From: DATFDN01 sp963756495
GTDB taxonomy: Bacteria; Pseudomonadota; Alphaproteobacteria; Acetobacterales; Acetobacteraceae
Length of the DNA stretch: 64,000 nucleotides
Assembly: GCA_963756495.1 (NCBI GenBank)
Contig: CAVWNS010000002.1
Coordinates: 372,001 to 436,000, forward strand
Direction: 5' to 3'
Below are positions 47,871 through 55,996 of the stretch, one piece after another. Made by a program: the position numbers and the translations under genes. The number at the start of each line of letters is the position of its first letter. The stretch's first letter is position 1. The notes beneath the pieces are model-generated. The model was not told the DNA's origin. It saw only the letters and a list, made by a program, of their open reading frames with translations, and did not search any database.

Positions 47871-49148
47871 ATGCCTCACCCCACGCGCCGCTTTTTGCTG
47901 GCCGGCTCCGCCGCCGTGCTCGCCGCCCCTGCCATCGTGCGCGCGCAGGCCGTGAAGCCGCGCGTGACGGTGATCACGCAATGGTCGTCGGGCAGCGACG
48001 GCGCGGCGATCAGCGCTCTCGGCAAGGTGTTCGAGCAGCATGGCGGCGTCTGGCAACACAACCCGGTGCCGGGCTTCACGACCGAGATGATGAACAAGCT
48101 GCGGGCCGAGATCCTGGCCGGCGATCCGCCGGCGGTCTCGCAGCTCAAGGGTCCCGAGATCGCCGCCTGGTCGAAGATCGCGCCGACCGTGAACATCAAT
48201 TCCTGGGTGCAGGCGACGGATTTCGCCGGCAAGGTGCCGGAGGAACTGGCGAAGACCTGCCAGCCCGCCGGGCACTGGATCGCGCTGCCGCTGCAAATCT
48301 ACCGGATCAACACGCTGTTCCTCTCGGCCAAGGGGATGGAGCGCGCCAAGCTGACCAAGGCGCCCACCACCTGGGCGGAATTCAACGAGGCGGCGGCGAC
48401 GATGAAGGCCGCCGGCATGACCCCCATCGCCAATGGCGGCATCCGCTGGGATGACGGGATGAAGTTCGAGATCGCGCTGGCCGGCATCAGCCCCGACATC
48501 TATCGGCGCGCCATCATGCAGCTCGATACGGACGCGCTGAACAGCAAGGAGGTGCTGGCCGCCTTCGTCCAGCTTCGCAAGATCGCCGGCTGGATGAACC
48601 CGAACATCGCCGCGCAGGGCTGGCTGGTGAACCTGCCGGCCTTCATGAAGGGCGACATGGGCATGGTGCTGATGGGCGGCTGGGCGCAGGGCAACCTGAT
48701 GGGCGCCGGCGCCAAGCCCACAGATTTTTCCTCCGGTCCCGCGCCGCAGGACAGCGGGCCGCCCTGCTTCGACCTCAACGCCGACAGCTTCATCTTCTGG
48801 CAAACCAAGGCGCCCGACCTGCAAGCCGGACAGAAGCTGTTCGCCGATCTGGTGATGCAGCCGGACACCCAGGCGATGTACTCCAAGATCACCGGCTCGA
48901 TCCCGTCGCGCACGGATGTGGATCTCAATCAGCCGGGCTTCTCCGACGGACAGCGCAACGCGGCGCAGAACCTGCGGGATGCGATCAAGGGCGGCCGGGT
49001 GGTTCTGAGCCTCGCGCACAATATGGCGCAGCCGAACCAGATTGCCGCGGCGATGATCGATGTGCTGACCGAGTTCGTCCACGACGCATCCATACCAGCG
49101 GCCGAGGGACAGAAGCGGCTGGCGGCGGCGGTCGAGAACTCCCAGTAG
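47871..49148 (+). CDS. Sugar-type ABC transporter, substrate-binding protein
   Basis: A 425-residue periplasmic protein with an RR-containing signal (RRFLLAGSAAVLAAPAIVRA). The body fits the carbohydrate-binding family 1 fold: VTVITQWSSGSDGAAISALG and NGGIRWDDGMKFEIALAG. GGAGG precedes the ATG at 47871. Two permeases and an ATPase follow, making a complete CUT1-type importer. The sugar is unknown. Confidence 0.87.
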   Translation: MPHPTRRFLLAGSAAVLAAPAIVRAQAVKPRVTVITQWSSGSDGAAISALGKVFEQHGGVWQHNPVPGFTTEMMNKLRAEILAGDPPAVSQLKGPEIAAWSKIAPTVNINSWVQATDFAGKVPEELAKTCQPAGHWIALPLQIYRINTLFLSAKGMERAKLTKAPTTWAEFNEAAATMKAAGMTPIANGGIRWDDGMKFEIALAGISPDIYRRAIMQLDTDALNSKEVLAAFVQLRKIAGWMNPNIAAQGWLVNLPAFMKGDMGMVLMGGWAQGNLMGAGAKPTDFSSGPAPQDSGPPCFDLNADSFIFWQTKAPDLQAGQKLFADLVMQPDTQAMYSKITGSIPSRTDVDLNQPGFSDGQRNAAQNLRDAIKGGRVVLSLAHNMAQPNQIAAAMIDVLTEFVHDASIPAAEGQKRLAAAVENSQ

Positions 49149-49162
49149 CACGCGGGACAGCG

Positions 49163-50077
49163 ATGGCGGATCGCCCCCGGCAGCCGGCCCGCTGGCGCGG
49201 TCATGTAGGGACCGTCCTCACGCAGGTCGCCATCTGGGTGCCGCTGCTGATCGCCGCGGGTCATGTGGTGGTGTTCACCGCCTGGACCGCCTGGGTCTCG
49301 TTCACGCCGTCCACCTTGCTGCCCGAATCCGGCTTCGTCGGTCTGCGCAACTATCGCCTAATCCTGCGCACGCCGAACTTCCAGATCGCCTACGCGAACC
49401 TGGTGATCTTCGGCCCCGGCTTCGTCGTGCTGACCTGTTTCATCGGCCTGTTGCTCGCGGTCCTGCTGGACCAGCGGATACGCGGGGAGAACGTGCTGCG
49501 GTCGATCTTCCTCTATCCCCTGGCGGTCTCCTTCGTGGTCACCGGCACGGTCTGGAGTTGGCTGCTCAACCCCGGCCTTGGCATCCAGAAGCTGGTGCAA
49601 ACTCTCGGCTGGACCGGCTTCCGCTTCGACTGGCTGGTGCGGCCCGACCTGGCCATCTACACGCTCATCATCGCCGCCACATGGCAGGGGGCGGGGTTCG
49701 CGATGGCGCTGTTCCTCGCCGGATTGCGCTCGGTCGATGCCGACCTCATCAAGGCGGCGCAGATCGACGGCGCGGGGCCGTGGCGCACCTACCGCCGAGT
49801 CGTGCTGCCGACGATATGGCCGATCTTCGTCACCGTCGCCGCGATCCTGCTCCAGTTCGCGATCAAGACCTTCGACCTGGTACGGGCGCTAACGGGCGGC
49901 GGTCCGGGGATCTCCACCATGCTGCCGGCGCTGGTGGTCTATGATTTCATGTTCCAGCGCAGCCTGCTGGGGCGTGGGGCGGCGGCGGCGGTGCTGATGC
50001 TGCTGTCGCTTCTGGTGGTGCTGGCGCCGTACGGGATCTGGATTCGCCTGCGACGGCGGCAGGAGGCGCGGGGGTGA
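49163..50077 (+). CDS. Sugar ABC transporter permease 1
   Basis: A 304-residue inner-membrane permease, UgpA/MalF-like. It has six to seven helices and the cytoplasmic EAA-type loop in ADLIKAAQIDGAGPWRTYRRV (ATPase contact). It starts 14 bases after the binding protein and overlaps permease 2 by four bases. Confidence 0.88.
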   Translation: MADRPRQPARWRGHVGTVLTQVAIWVPLLIAAGHVVVFTAWTAWVSFTPSTLLPESGFVGLRNYRLILRTPNFQIAYANLVIFGPGFVVLTCFIGLLLAVLLDQRIRGENVLRSIFLYPLAVSFVVTGTVWSWLLNPGLGIQKLVQTLGWTGFRFDWLVRPDLAIYTLIIAATWQGAGFAMALFLAGLRSVDADLIKAAQIDGAGPWRTYRRVVLPTIWPIFVTVAAILLQFAIKTFDLVRALTGGGPGISTMLPALVVYDFMFQRSLLGRGAAAAVLMLLSLLVVLAPYGIWIRLRRRQEARG

Positions 50078-50949
50078 GCGGCGCGGGGATGGCCGCTGGC
50101 CGCCGGCCTGTGCTTGGCCGCGCGGTGGTGTATGCCGCGCTGATCCTGTTGGCCGTGCTGTTCCTCGCCCCTCTCGTCATCGTGGTGCTGAACTCGCTCC
50201 GCAGCGGTCAGGAGATCGCCGCGACGTCGATGATCGGCTGGCCGCACCGCTTCGTTTTCGGCAACTATGCCGACGCCTGGGACCGGTTCTGCATGGCCGA
50301 GCACTGCTGGGGCATTGAGCCCTACATGCTCAACTCGCTGGAGATGGCGATCCCGGCGACGATCATCTCCACCCTGCTCGGCGCTTTGGCGGGCTATGCG
50401 ATCGCGCTATGGCGGTTTCCCGCCGACCGGCTGGTGTTCGGGCTGGTGACGCTCGGCATCTTCCTCCCCGAGCAGATGAAGCTGATCCCCTGGGTGATCG
50501 TGTTGCGCGACCTCGGCCTGAGCAACACGATCGCGGGATTGGTGATGATCCATACGGTGCAGGGCATGAGCTTCACCACCCTGTTCTGCCGCAACTACTA
50601 CGTCTCGATCCCGCCGGACCTGCTGAAGGCCGCGCGCATCGACGGAGCCGGGTTCTTCCGCGTCTTCTGGCGGATCGTGCTACCGCTCTCGCCGCCGATC
50701 CTGGTGGTGACCGTAATCTGGCAGTTCACCGGCATCTGGAACGAATTCCTGTTCGGCGTCACCTTCACCGCTGGCGGCCAGCAGCCGGTGACGGCGGCGC
50801 TGATCGCGCTGAGCGCGGCCATCACGACCGAACCGCAATACGGCGTACAGAGCGCGGCGGTGCTGATCGCGGCGCTGCCGACCTTGCTGGTCTATTTGTT
50901 CGGCGGCCGGTATTTCCTGCGCGGGCTGACCGCCGGCGCGGTCAAGTGA
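50074..50949 (+). CDS. Sugar ABC transporter permease 2
   Basis: A 291-residue permease, UgpE/MalG-like. The start is GTG at 50074, overlapping the first permease stop (GTGA). The EAA loop reads PPDLLKAARIDGAGFFRVFW. It forms the membrane pore with permease 1; the ATPase gene begins seven bases later. Confidence 0.88.
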   Translation: MSGAGMAAGRRPVLGRAVVYAALILLAVLFLAPLVIVVLNSLRSGQEIAATSMIGWPHRFVFGNYADAWDRFCMAEHCWGIEPYMLNSLEMAIPATIISTLLGALAGYAIALWRFPADRLVFGLVTLGIFLPEQMKLIPWVIVLRDLGLSNTIAGLVMIHTVQGMSFTTLFCRNYYVSIPPDLLKAARIDGAGFFRVFWRIVLPLSPPILVVTVIWQFTGIWNEFLFGVTFTAGGQQPVTAALIALSAAITTEPQYGVQSAAVLIAALPTLLVYLFGGRYFLRGLTAGAVK

Positions 50950-50956
50950 GGCGAGC

Positions 50957-52051
50957 ATGGCGGCGTTGACCATCACCGGCGTCACCAAGCGCTTCGGTGC
51001 CACCGAGGTGCTGAAGGGCATCGACCTGGAGATCGACAGCGGCGACTTCACGGTGCTGGTCGGTCCCTCCGGCTGCGGCAAATCGACGCTGCTCAATATC
51101 ATCGCCGGGCTGGAGCGCCCGACCGGCGGCAGCGTCGAGATCGGCGGGCGGGTGGTGAACGATGTCGCGCCCAAGGACCGCGACATCGCCATGGTGTTCC
51201 AGTCTTACGCGCTCTATCCGTCGATGACGGTGCGCCAGAACATCACCTTCGGCATGGAATGCCGCCGGGTACCGCGCCGCGAGCGTGACGAGGCGGTGGG
51301 GCGCGTCGCGCGGCTGCTGCAGATCGAGCCCCTGCTGAACCGCCGTCCCGCCCAGCTCTCCGGCGGGCAGCGCCAGCGCGTGGCAATGGGGCGCGCCCTG
51401 GTGCGCGATCCGCTGCTGTTCCTCTTCGACGAGCCGCTGTCCAATCTCGACGCCAAGCTGCGCGTCGAGATGCGGATGGAGATCAAGGAGCTGCACCAGC
51501 GCATCCGCTCGACCATCGTGTATGTCACGCATGACCAGATCGAGGCGATGACGATGGCGACCCGGATCGCGGTGATGCACCTGGGACAGGTGCAGCAATT
51601 CGCCGATCCCGAGACGGTCTATAACCGTCCCGCGAACCTGTTCGTCGCCCAGTTCATGGGCTCCCCGCCGATGAACACGGTGCCCGCCCGCATCGAAGGG
51701 GCGGACAATCGCCTAACGGCGGTGATCGGCGCCGGGCGGCCCGGTGCGCTGGCCCTTCCCCTCGCGCGCGAAATTCCCGCGTCGTGGCGCGGCCGCGCGG
51801 TGGTGCTGGGCATCCGCCCCGAGTGCATCCGCGAGGACGACCCGCGCGCGGCCCTGACGATCGAGGCTCAGGTGGAGATGATCGAGCCGATGGGGGCGGA
51901 GACCCTCGTCCTGCTGCGACTCGGTGGCGAAAAGGCACTGGCCCGGATCGCCCCTGATATCCACCTTGTTCCGGGCACCACCGGCCGGTTTGCGGTGGAC
52001 ACAAGCAAGCTGTGCCTGTTCGACCCGGAAACGGAGCGCCTGATCGCATGA
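50957..52051 (+). CDS. Sugar ABC transporter ATPase (UgpC/MalK type)
   Basis: A 364-residue ATPase. Walker A is G36-T44 (GPSGCGKST), the signature LSGGQ is 134-138, Walker B ends at D158/E159, and the switch His is H192. The C-terminal OB-type regulatory domain of about 130 residues is present, as in MalK. It completes a four-gene importer operon. Confidence 0.93.
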   Translation: MAALTITGVTKRFGATEVLKGIDLEIDSGDFTVLVGPSGCGKSTLLNIIAGLERPTGGSVEIGGRVVNDVAPKDRDIAMVFQSYALYPSMTVRQNITFGMECRRVPRRERDEAVGRVARLLQIEPLLNRRPAQLSGGQRQRVAMGRALVRDPLLFLFDEPLSNLDAKLRVEMRMEIKELHQRIRSTIVYVTHDQIEAMTMATRIAVMHLGQVQQFADPETVYNRPANLFVAQFMGSPPMNTVPARIEGADNRLTAVIGAGRPGALALPLAREIPASWRGRAVVLGIRPECIREDDPRAALTIEAQVEMIEPMGAETLVLLRLGGEKALARIAPDIHLVPGTTGRFAVDTSKLCLFDPETERLIA

Positions 52052-52082
52052 CCCGCCGCCTCGGTCCCGACCCGGCGTTCGC

Positions 52083-53492
52083 CTAGAGCCGCAGTCGCCG
52101 GCGCACCTTAGAGAGCGTGCGGCCAATCCGGGCGAACAGCCCGCGTATGACGGCGCCCTCCTCCATGAAGGCGTCCAGCCGGTCGATCGCCAGTTCGGCC
52201 TGTTTCACGCCGCCCTCCAGCGTCTCGTGCGCGCGCGCCATCAGCCCGCCGCGCCGGCCGGGGTGTTCGAGCCGACTTTCGACATGGTGGCTGAACCCGA
52301 ACAGGGATTGGGCGAACCCGCTGAGCAAGTCCAGCGCCCGCGCGGGTTGGATGTCGGGGGCGATCGGCGCCTCGGGCAGGTCGTGGCGTGGGCCCGCCCG
52401 CCAGGTCAGGGACGCGATCGGGTCGTTGGCCTGGCGGGCGCGCCGTCCCAGCGGCTGCACGCCGGGCCACAGGCCGGCCGCCATGCGCAGCAGGCTCGTG
52501 TGGTCGAACACCGTGGAAACAACGCCGGGATCGAGCATCGGCGAGACCAACACCGCCGGCACGCGGAAGCCAAGCCGGTCGAAAGCGAAATGCTTCGTAT
52601 GATCGTCCGGCGCCACCGTCGCGGCAGGCGGGAGGTGGTCGAAGAAGCCGCCATGCTCGTCGTAGAGGATGATGAGCAGCGTCCGGGCGAACAGGTCCGG
52701 GTTGCCGCGCAGCGTATTATAAACATCGGCGATCAGCGCGTCACCGCGCATGACGTCGTGCGGCGGGTGCTGGTCGTTCTGGTGTCGGCCGAGATAGGAC
52801 GGCTCGATGAATGTGTAGCCCGGCAGCTTGCCGGCCGCGACGTCATCGTGCCAGTGCTTTCTGTAGCCCCGGTAATTGCCGAGATGCTCGAACTGGTGGG
52901 CCAGCACGAGCGATTGCGGCACGTCGCCGTAGTAGATGAGCCACGGCACGCCGGCATCCGACAGTTCGTCGTACAGCGTGCGCTCGCCGTAGATGTGCAG
53001 GTTGGAGCTGAACAGGCTACCGGGCTCGTTGACATGGCCGAGCGATGTGCCGGTATGGGCGAACAGGCGGTTCATCCAGGTCGGGCCGGGCAGCGAGGCG
53101 AACCAGTGGTCGCAGACCACGAAGTTCTCCGCCAGCGTGTGCAATGCCGGCAGGAAGCCGCGCGGATAGTATCCCATCACTTCCCGCCGCTCTTCGGGCG
53201 TGCTCTGCGGATAGTGTCGAACGAAATCGGCGACGAACCCGGCATTGCTGCCGCCGTCGAGCTGGGCGAGCGAATTGCTGAGGTAGTGTTGCGGATCGCG
53301 ATCGATGTTGCGTAATGTGGTCGGTGCCTGGAACACCGGCGGACCGCCGAGCCCGTCCGGATTCGAACGCGGATGCGCGGGATCGACACCGTCGAGTCCC
53401 TTGTGCACCTCGGCCATGCAGCCGAGCATCCGGTCAAAGCAGTTGTTCTCCATCATCAGCACGATGACGTGCTGGATCGGCGGCATGGCCAC
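52083..53492 (-). CDS. Phosphoesterase (phospholipase C/acid phosphatase family)
   Basis: A 469-residue metal-dependent phosphoesterase. HVIVLMMENNCFDRMLG opens the fold; E15 and N16 are expected metal or substrate ligands, and position 18 is Cys where this family usually has Ser or Thr as nucleophile. ILYDEHGGFFDHLPP and DRLGFRVPAVLVSP are the later metal-site segments. No signal peptide is visible. It is convergent with the ABC operon. Confidence 0.85.
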   Translation of the reverse strand: MAMPPIQHVIVLMMENNCFDRMLGCMAEVHKGLDGVDPAHPRSNPDGLGGPPVFQAPTTLRNIDRDPQHYLSNSLAQLDGGSNAGFVADFVRHYPQSTPEERREVMGYYPRGFLPALHTLAENFVVCDHWFASLPGPTWMNRLFAHTGTSLGHVNEPGSLFSSNLHIYGERTLYDELSDAGVPWLIYYGDVPQSLVLAHQFEHLGNYRGYRKHWHDDVAAGKLPGYTFIEPSYLGRHQNDQHPPHDVMRGDALIADVYNTLRGNPDLFARTLLIILYDEHGGFFDHLPPAATVAPDDHTKHFAFDRLGFRVPAVLVSPMLDPGVVSTVFDHTSLLRMAAGLWPGVQPLGRRARQANDPIASLTWRAGPRHDLPEAPIAPDIQPARALDLLSGFAQSLFGFSHHVESRLEHPGRRGGLMARAHETLEGGVKQAELAIDRLDAFMEEGAVIRGLFARIGRTLSKVRRRLRL

Positions 53493-53735
53493 ATTCCCCC
53501 CATACAGGTCTGCATGCCCGGCGCACTGCCCCCGTCCGGAACAGGCGGCTCGTCAAGCGCCCGCACGGAGGCTCTATCAAGCTCTTGTGACGAAGTCGTG
53601 CTGGCGCCGCCGCTGGGCGCGATCTTAGCCCATCACCGCAGTCACGCAATCAGCACGCATCCCGCGCCCACACGATCGAGAGGCGGCAGGTCATGCCGCC
53701 CCTCGATGTGTCCGATCAGGCGCGCCGAGCGAGCC

Positions 53736-53948
53736 TCAGTCGTAGTAATGCCAGCGGTGGTGATGCTCATCCCAGTCGCGATGATGCCAATGGCGGTGCT
53801 GGTAGTAGTAATCCACGTTCTGCACGCTTGCGGCCGGGCGTGCCGGATCGAAGGCCAGCGCCGAGGCAACCGGCGCGGCCGATGCCGTCACCGATAGTGC
53901 CCCCACGAGGCCGGCTGCGGCCAGTACCGAGAGAAGCAGTTTTCGCAT
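53736..53948 (-). CDS. Small exported His-rich peptide
   Basis: A 70-residue protein: a clear signal peptide (LLLSVLAAAGLVGALSVTASA) and a 45-residue mature part whose end is HRHWHHRDWDEHHHRWHYYD. The His, Asp and Trp richness suggests metal binding outside the cytoplasm. Similar short peptides occur in acetic-acid-type bacteria. Function is not known. Confidence 0.7.
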   Translation of the reverse strand: MRKLLLSVLAAAGLVGALSVTASAAPVASALAFDPARPAASVQNVDYYYQHRHWHHRDWDEHHHRWHYYD

Positions 53949-54186
53949 TGTCCTAGGCCCTCCGGATCAAGGTGGTCAGAATACACCAAGGCTTGCGCGG
54001 GGGCAGAATTGCGCTGCGCAGATGCCTTTTTTGCGGCAATCGGCATTGACCGCGCCAGGGGATCGCACCATCGGGCCTTTCCGGCCCGCATGCCCGTCCG
54101 CCCTGGCCTAACCAGTGCGCGCCGCCTGCTGCGTGTTGCATTAGCAGGATGGCCGTGATCACGGCGATGGTGGGATTGATCGCACG

Positions 54187-55003
54187 ATGACAACCGACGC
54201 TTCGCGTCATTGCCGCTTCCGCCACTTGCTGGCACGCGCCGGCGGCGGAACCCCAATTCCAACAGCGGTCGCGCACCCGTGTGATGCAGCCGCGCTCGGC
54301 GGCGCGCTCGAAGCGGCCAGGGCCGGGCTGATCGCGCCCATCCTGGTCGGCCCGGGGGCCAAGATCCGCCGCGCGGCGGCCTCCCAGACGGACCTCTCGG
54401 TGTTCCGGGTCGTCGGTGCGCCGCACAGCCAAGCCGCCGCCGAGGCGGCGGTCGCGCTGGTGCGGGCGGGGGAGGCACAACTCCTGATGAAAGGCTCGCT
54501 GCACACGGACGAATTGCTGCACGCCGTACTGGCGGCCGCGGCCGGATTGCGCACCGAGCGCCTGCTGAGCCATGTCTGTCTATCTCATGGACGTGCCGAG
54601 CTATCCGCGCGCCCTGCTGATCACTGACGCGGCGGTCAACATCGCCCCCGACCTGTCCGCCAAGCGCGACATCGTGCAGGACGCGATCGACCTCGCGCTT
54701 GTCATGGGGATCGCGACGCCGCGCGTGGCGATCCTGGCGGCGCTGGAGACCGTGAATCCGCAGATGCGCTCCACGATCGACGCGGCGGCATTGTGCAAGA
54801 TGGCCGATCGCGGCCAGATCCAGGGCGGGCTGCTCGACGGCCCGCTCGCCTTCGACAACGCGGTGAGCCCGGAAGCGGCGGCCGAGAAGGGGATCGTCTC
54901 TCCGGTGGCGGGCCGCGCAGACATCCTGCTCGTGCCCGACCTGGAGGCGGGCAACATGCTCGCCAAGCAGCTTACCTTCCTCGCCGGCGCCGACGCCGCG
55001 GTG
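54187..55003 (+). pseudogene. Phosphate acetyl/butyryltransferase, broken and truncated
   Basis: A phosphotransacetylase-type gene. The first frame has LLMKGSLHTDELLHAVL and ends near 54570. A tandem GTCT duplication at 54574-54581 shifts the frame; the second frame resumes with YLMDVPSYPRALLITDAAVNI and SAKRDIVQDAIDLA, then LLVPDLEAGNMLAKQLTF. It stops where an IS5 remnant begins at about 55004. The last 60 or so residues are lost. It would have made acyl-phosphate from acyl-CoA. Confidence 0.78.
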
Positions 55004-55309
55004 GCCCGCACCGAGCAACTGTCCCGGATCAGGTCCGGATGGCCGCGCAGCATGGCGAGCAGCAATCGCGTGGACCCGCGCCAGCACGCCGCCCCGCGCC
55101 CAGTGTTTGAGCCGGCGGCGCAGTGTCGAGCCGCTCGCCTTGTCCGCGCTCGCCCTCAGGCCACGCCATGGCGTGCCCTCGCGCAGGAACCGGCGCAGGG
55201 TGGCCTGCACGTGCACGGTCTCGGCAGGTGGATGCCCCGGCCCAGGCCCGCGCGGCTTCTCGCAGCTCTCTATCACCGTCGCGATCAGGTCCAATATCCT
55301 GTTGTCCAA
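55004..55309 (-). mobile_element. IS5-type transposase N-terminal remnant
   Basis: On the minus strand the frame from 55309 has LRRFLREGTPWRGL, DKASGSTLRRRLKHWARGG and VLARVHA, typical of IS5-group N-termini. It shifts frame near 55060 and continues LLLAMLRGHPDLIRDSCSVRA before joining the phosphotransacetylase fragment. The catalytic part is absent. Confidence 0.65.
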
Positions 55310-55996
55310 CCCCGTCCCCCGTGTCTGAACCCGCAGAGATGGGCATCAGCACGGCAGGCGGGCGCTCACGCCGCCTCAACCCTGGGCAGTTGTGGAAACT
55401 GCCGCTAAACTGGGCGGCTGGGCCGCCCAAGGTCGCCGCCGCCAGCGTGACACAGTGCTCGAACACATGGAGCGCGTCGAACGCCCGGTCTTGCCCGCCC
55501 GGCGGCGCAATGACCAGATACCCGCCACATGTCACCATCGCGCCGGTAACTATTGGCGATGACGACATTGCTCGCCGCCATCATCGCCAAGTTCTTGTGG
55601 AAGATCCTCAGCCACGCCTCGCCGGCCGGCATACTGGTGAGGTCTTCGACAGCCTCGTTCATCGGCACTCGGCCGACAAATACCTGCTTGGCGGCAACCC
55701 TGTGACACGCGACGGATGCAGCCCGCGTGCTGCTCGGCATCCAACGTACCATAGACCCACCAAGCACGATCGCGAAACTTCCGTCTGCCAAGGTCAAACG
55801 CCCACGCTACGAATCAACATGCTACTTCGAGCTGCCCGAGAGGGCGACCCCGCAACAAAGCGGCTCGGGCCTGAAGCTCACCGGGGCTGATCCGACGCGA
55901 TCGGCGATCAGCCCCGCGCATCGAAATAGTGGGATCTCTGGCGCCTGCCTGGACTGGCCGAACCCAGTGAGTCTCGATCCGAAGGGAGTATCGGAC
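55310..55996. other. Stretch without a recognised gene
   Basis: About 690 bases. A minus-strand frame at 55405-55797 (130 codons) is open and contains NVVIANSYRRDGDMWRVSG, but I cannot match it to a family and the reading shifts near 55500. It may be a decayed gene. No hairpin or IS end was recognised. Confidence 0.35.
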
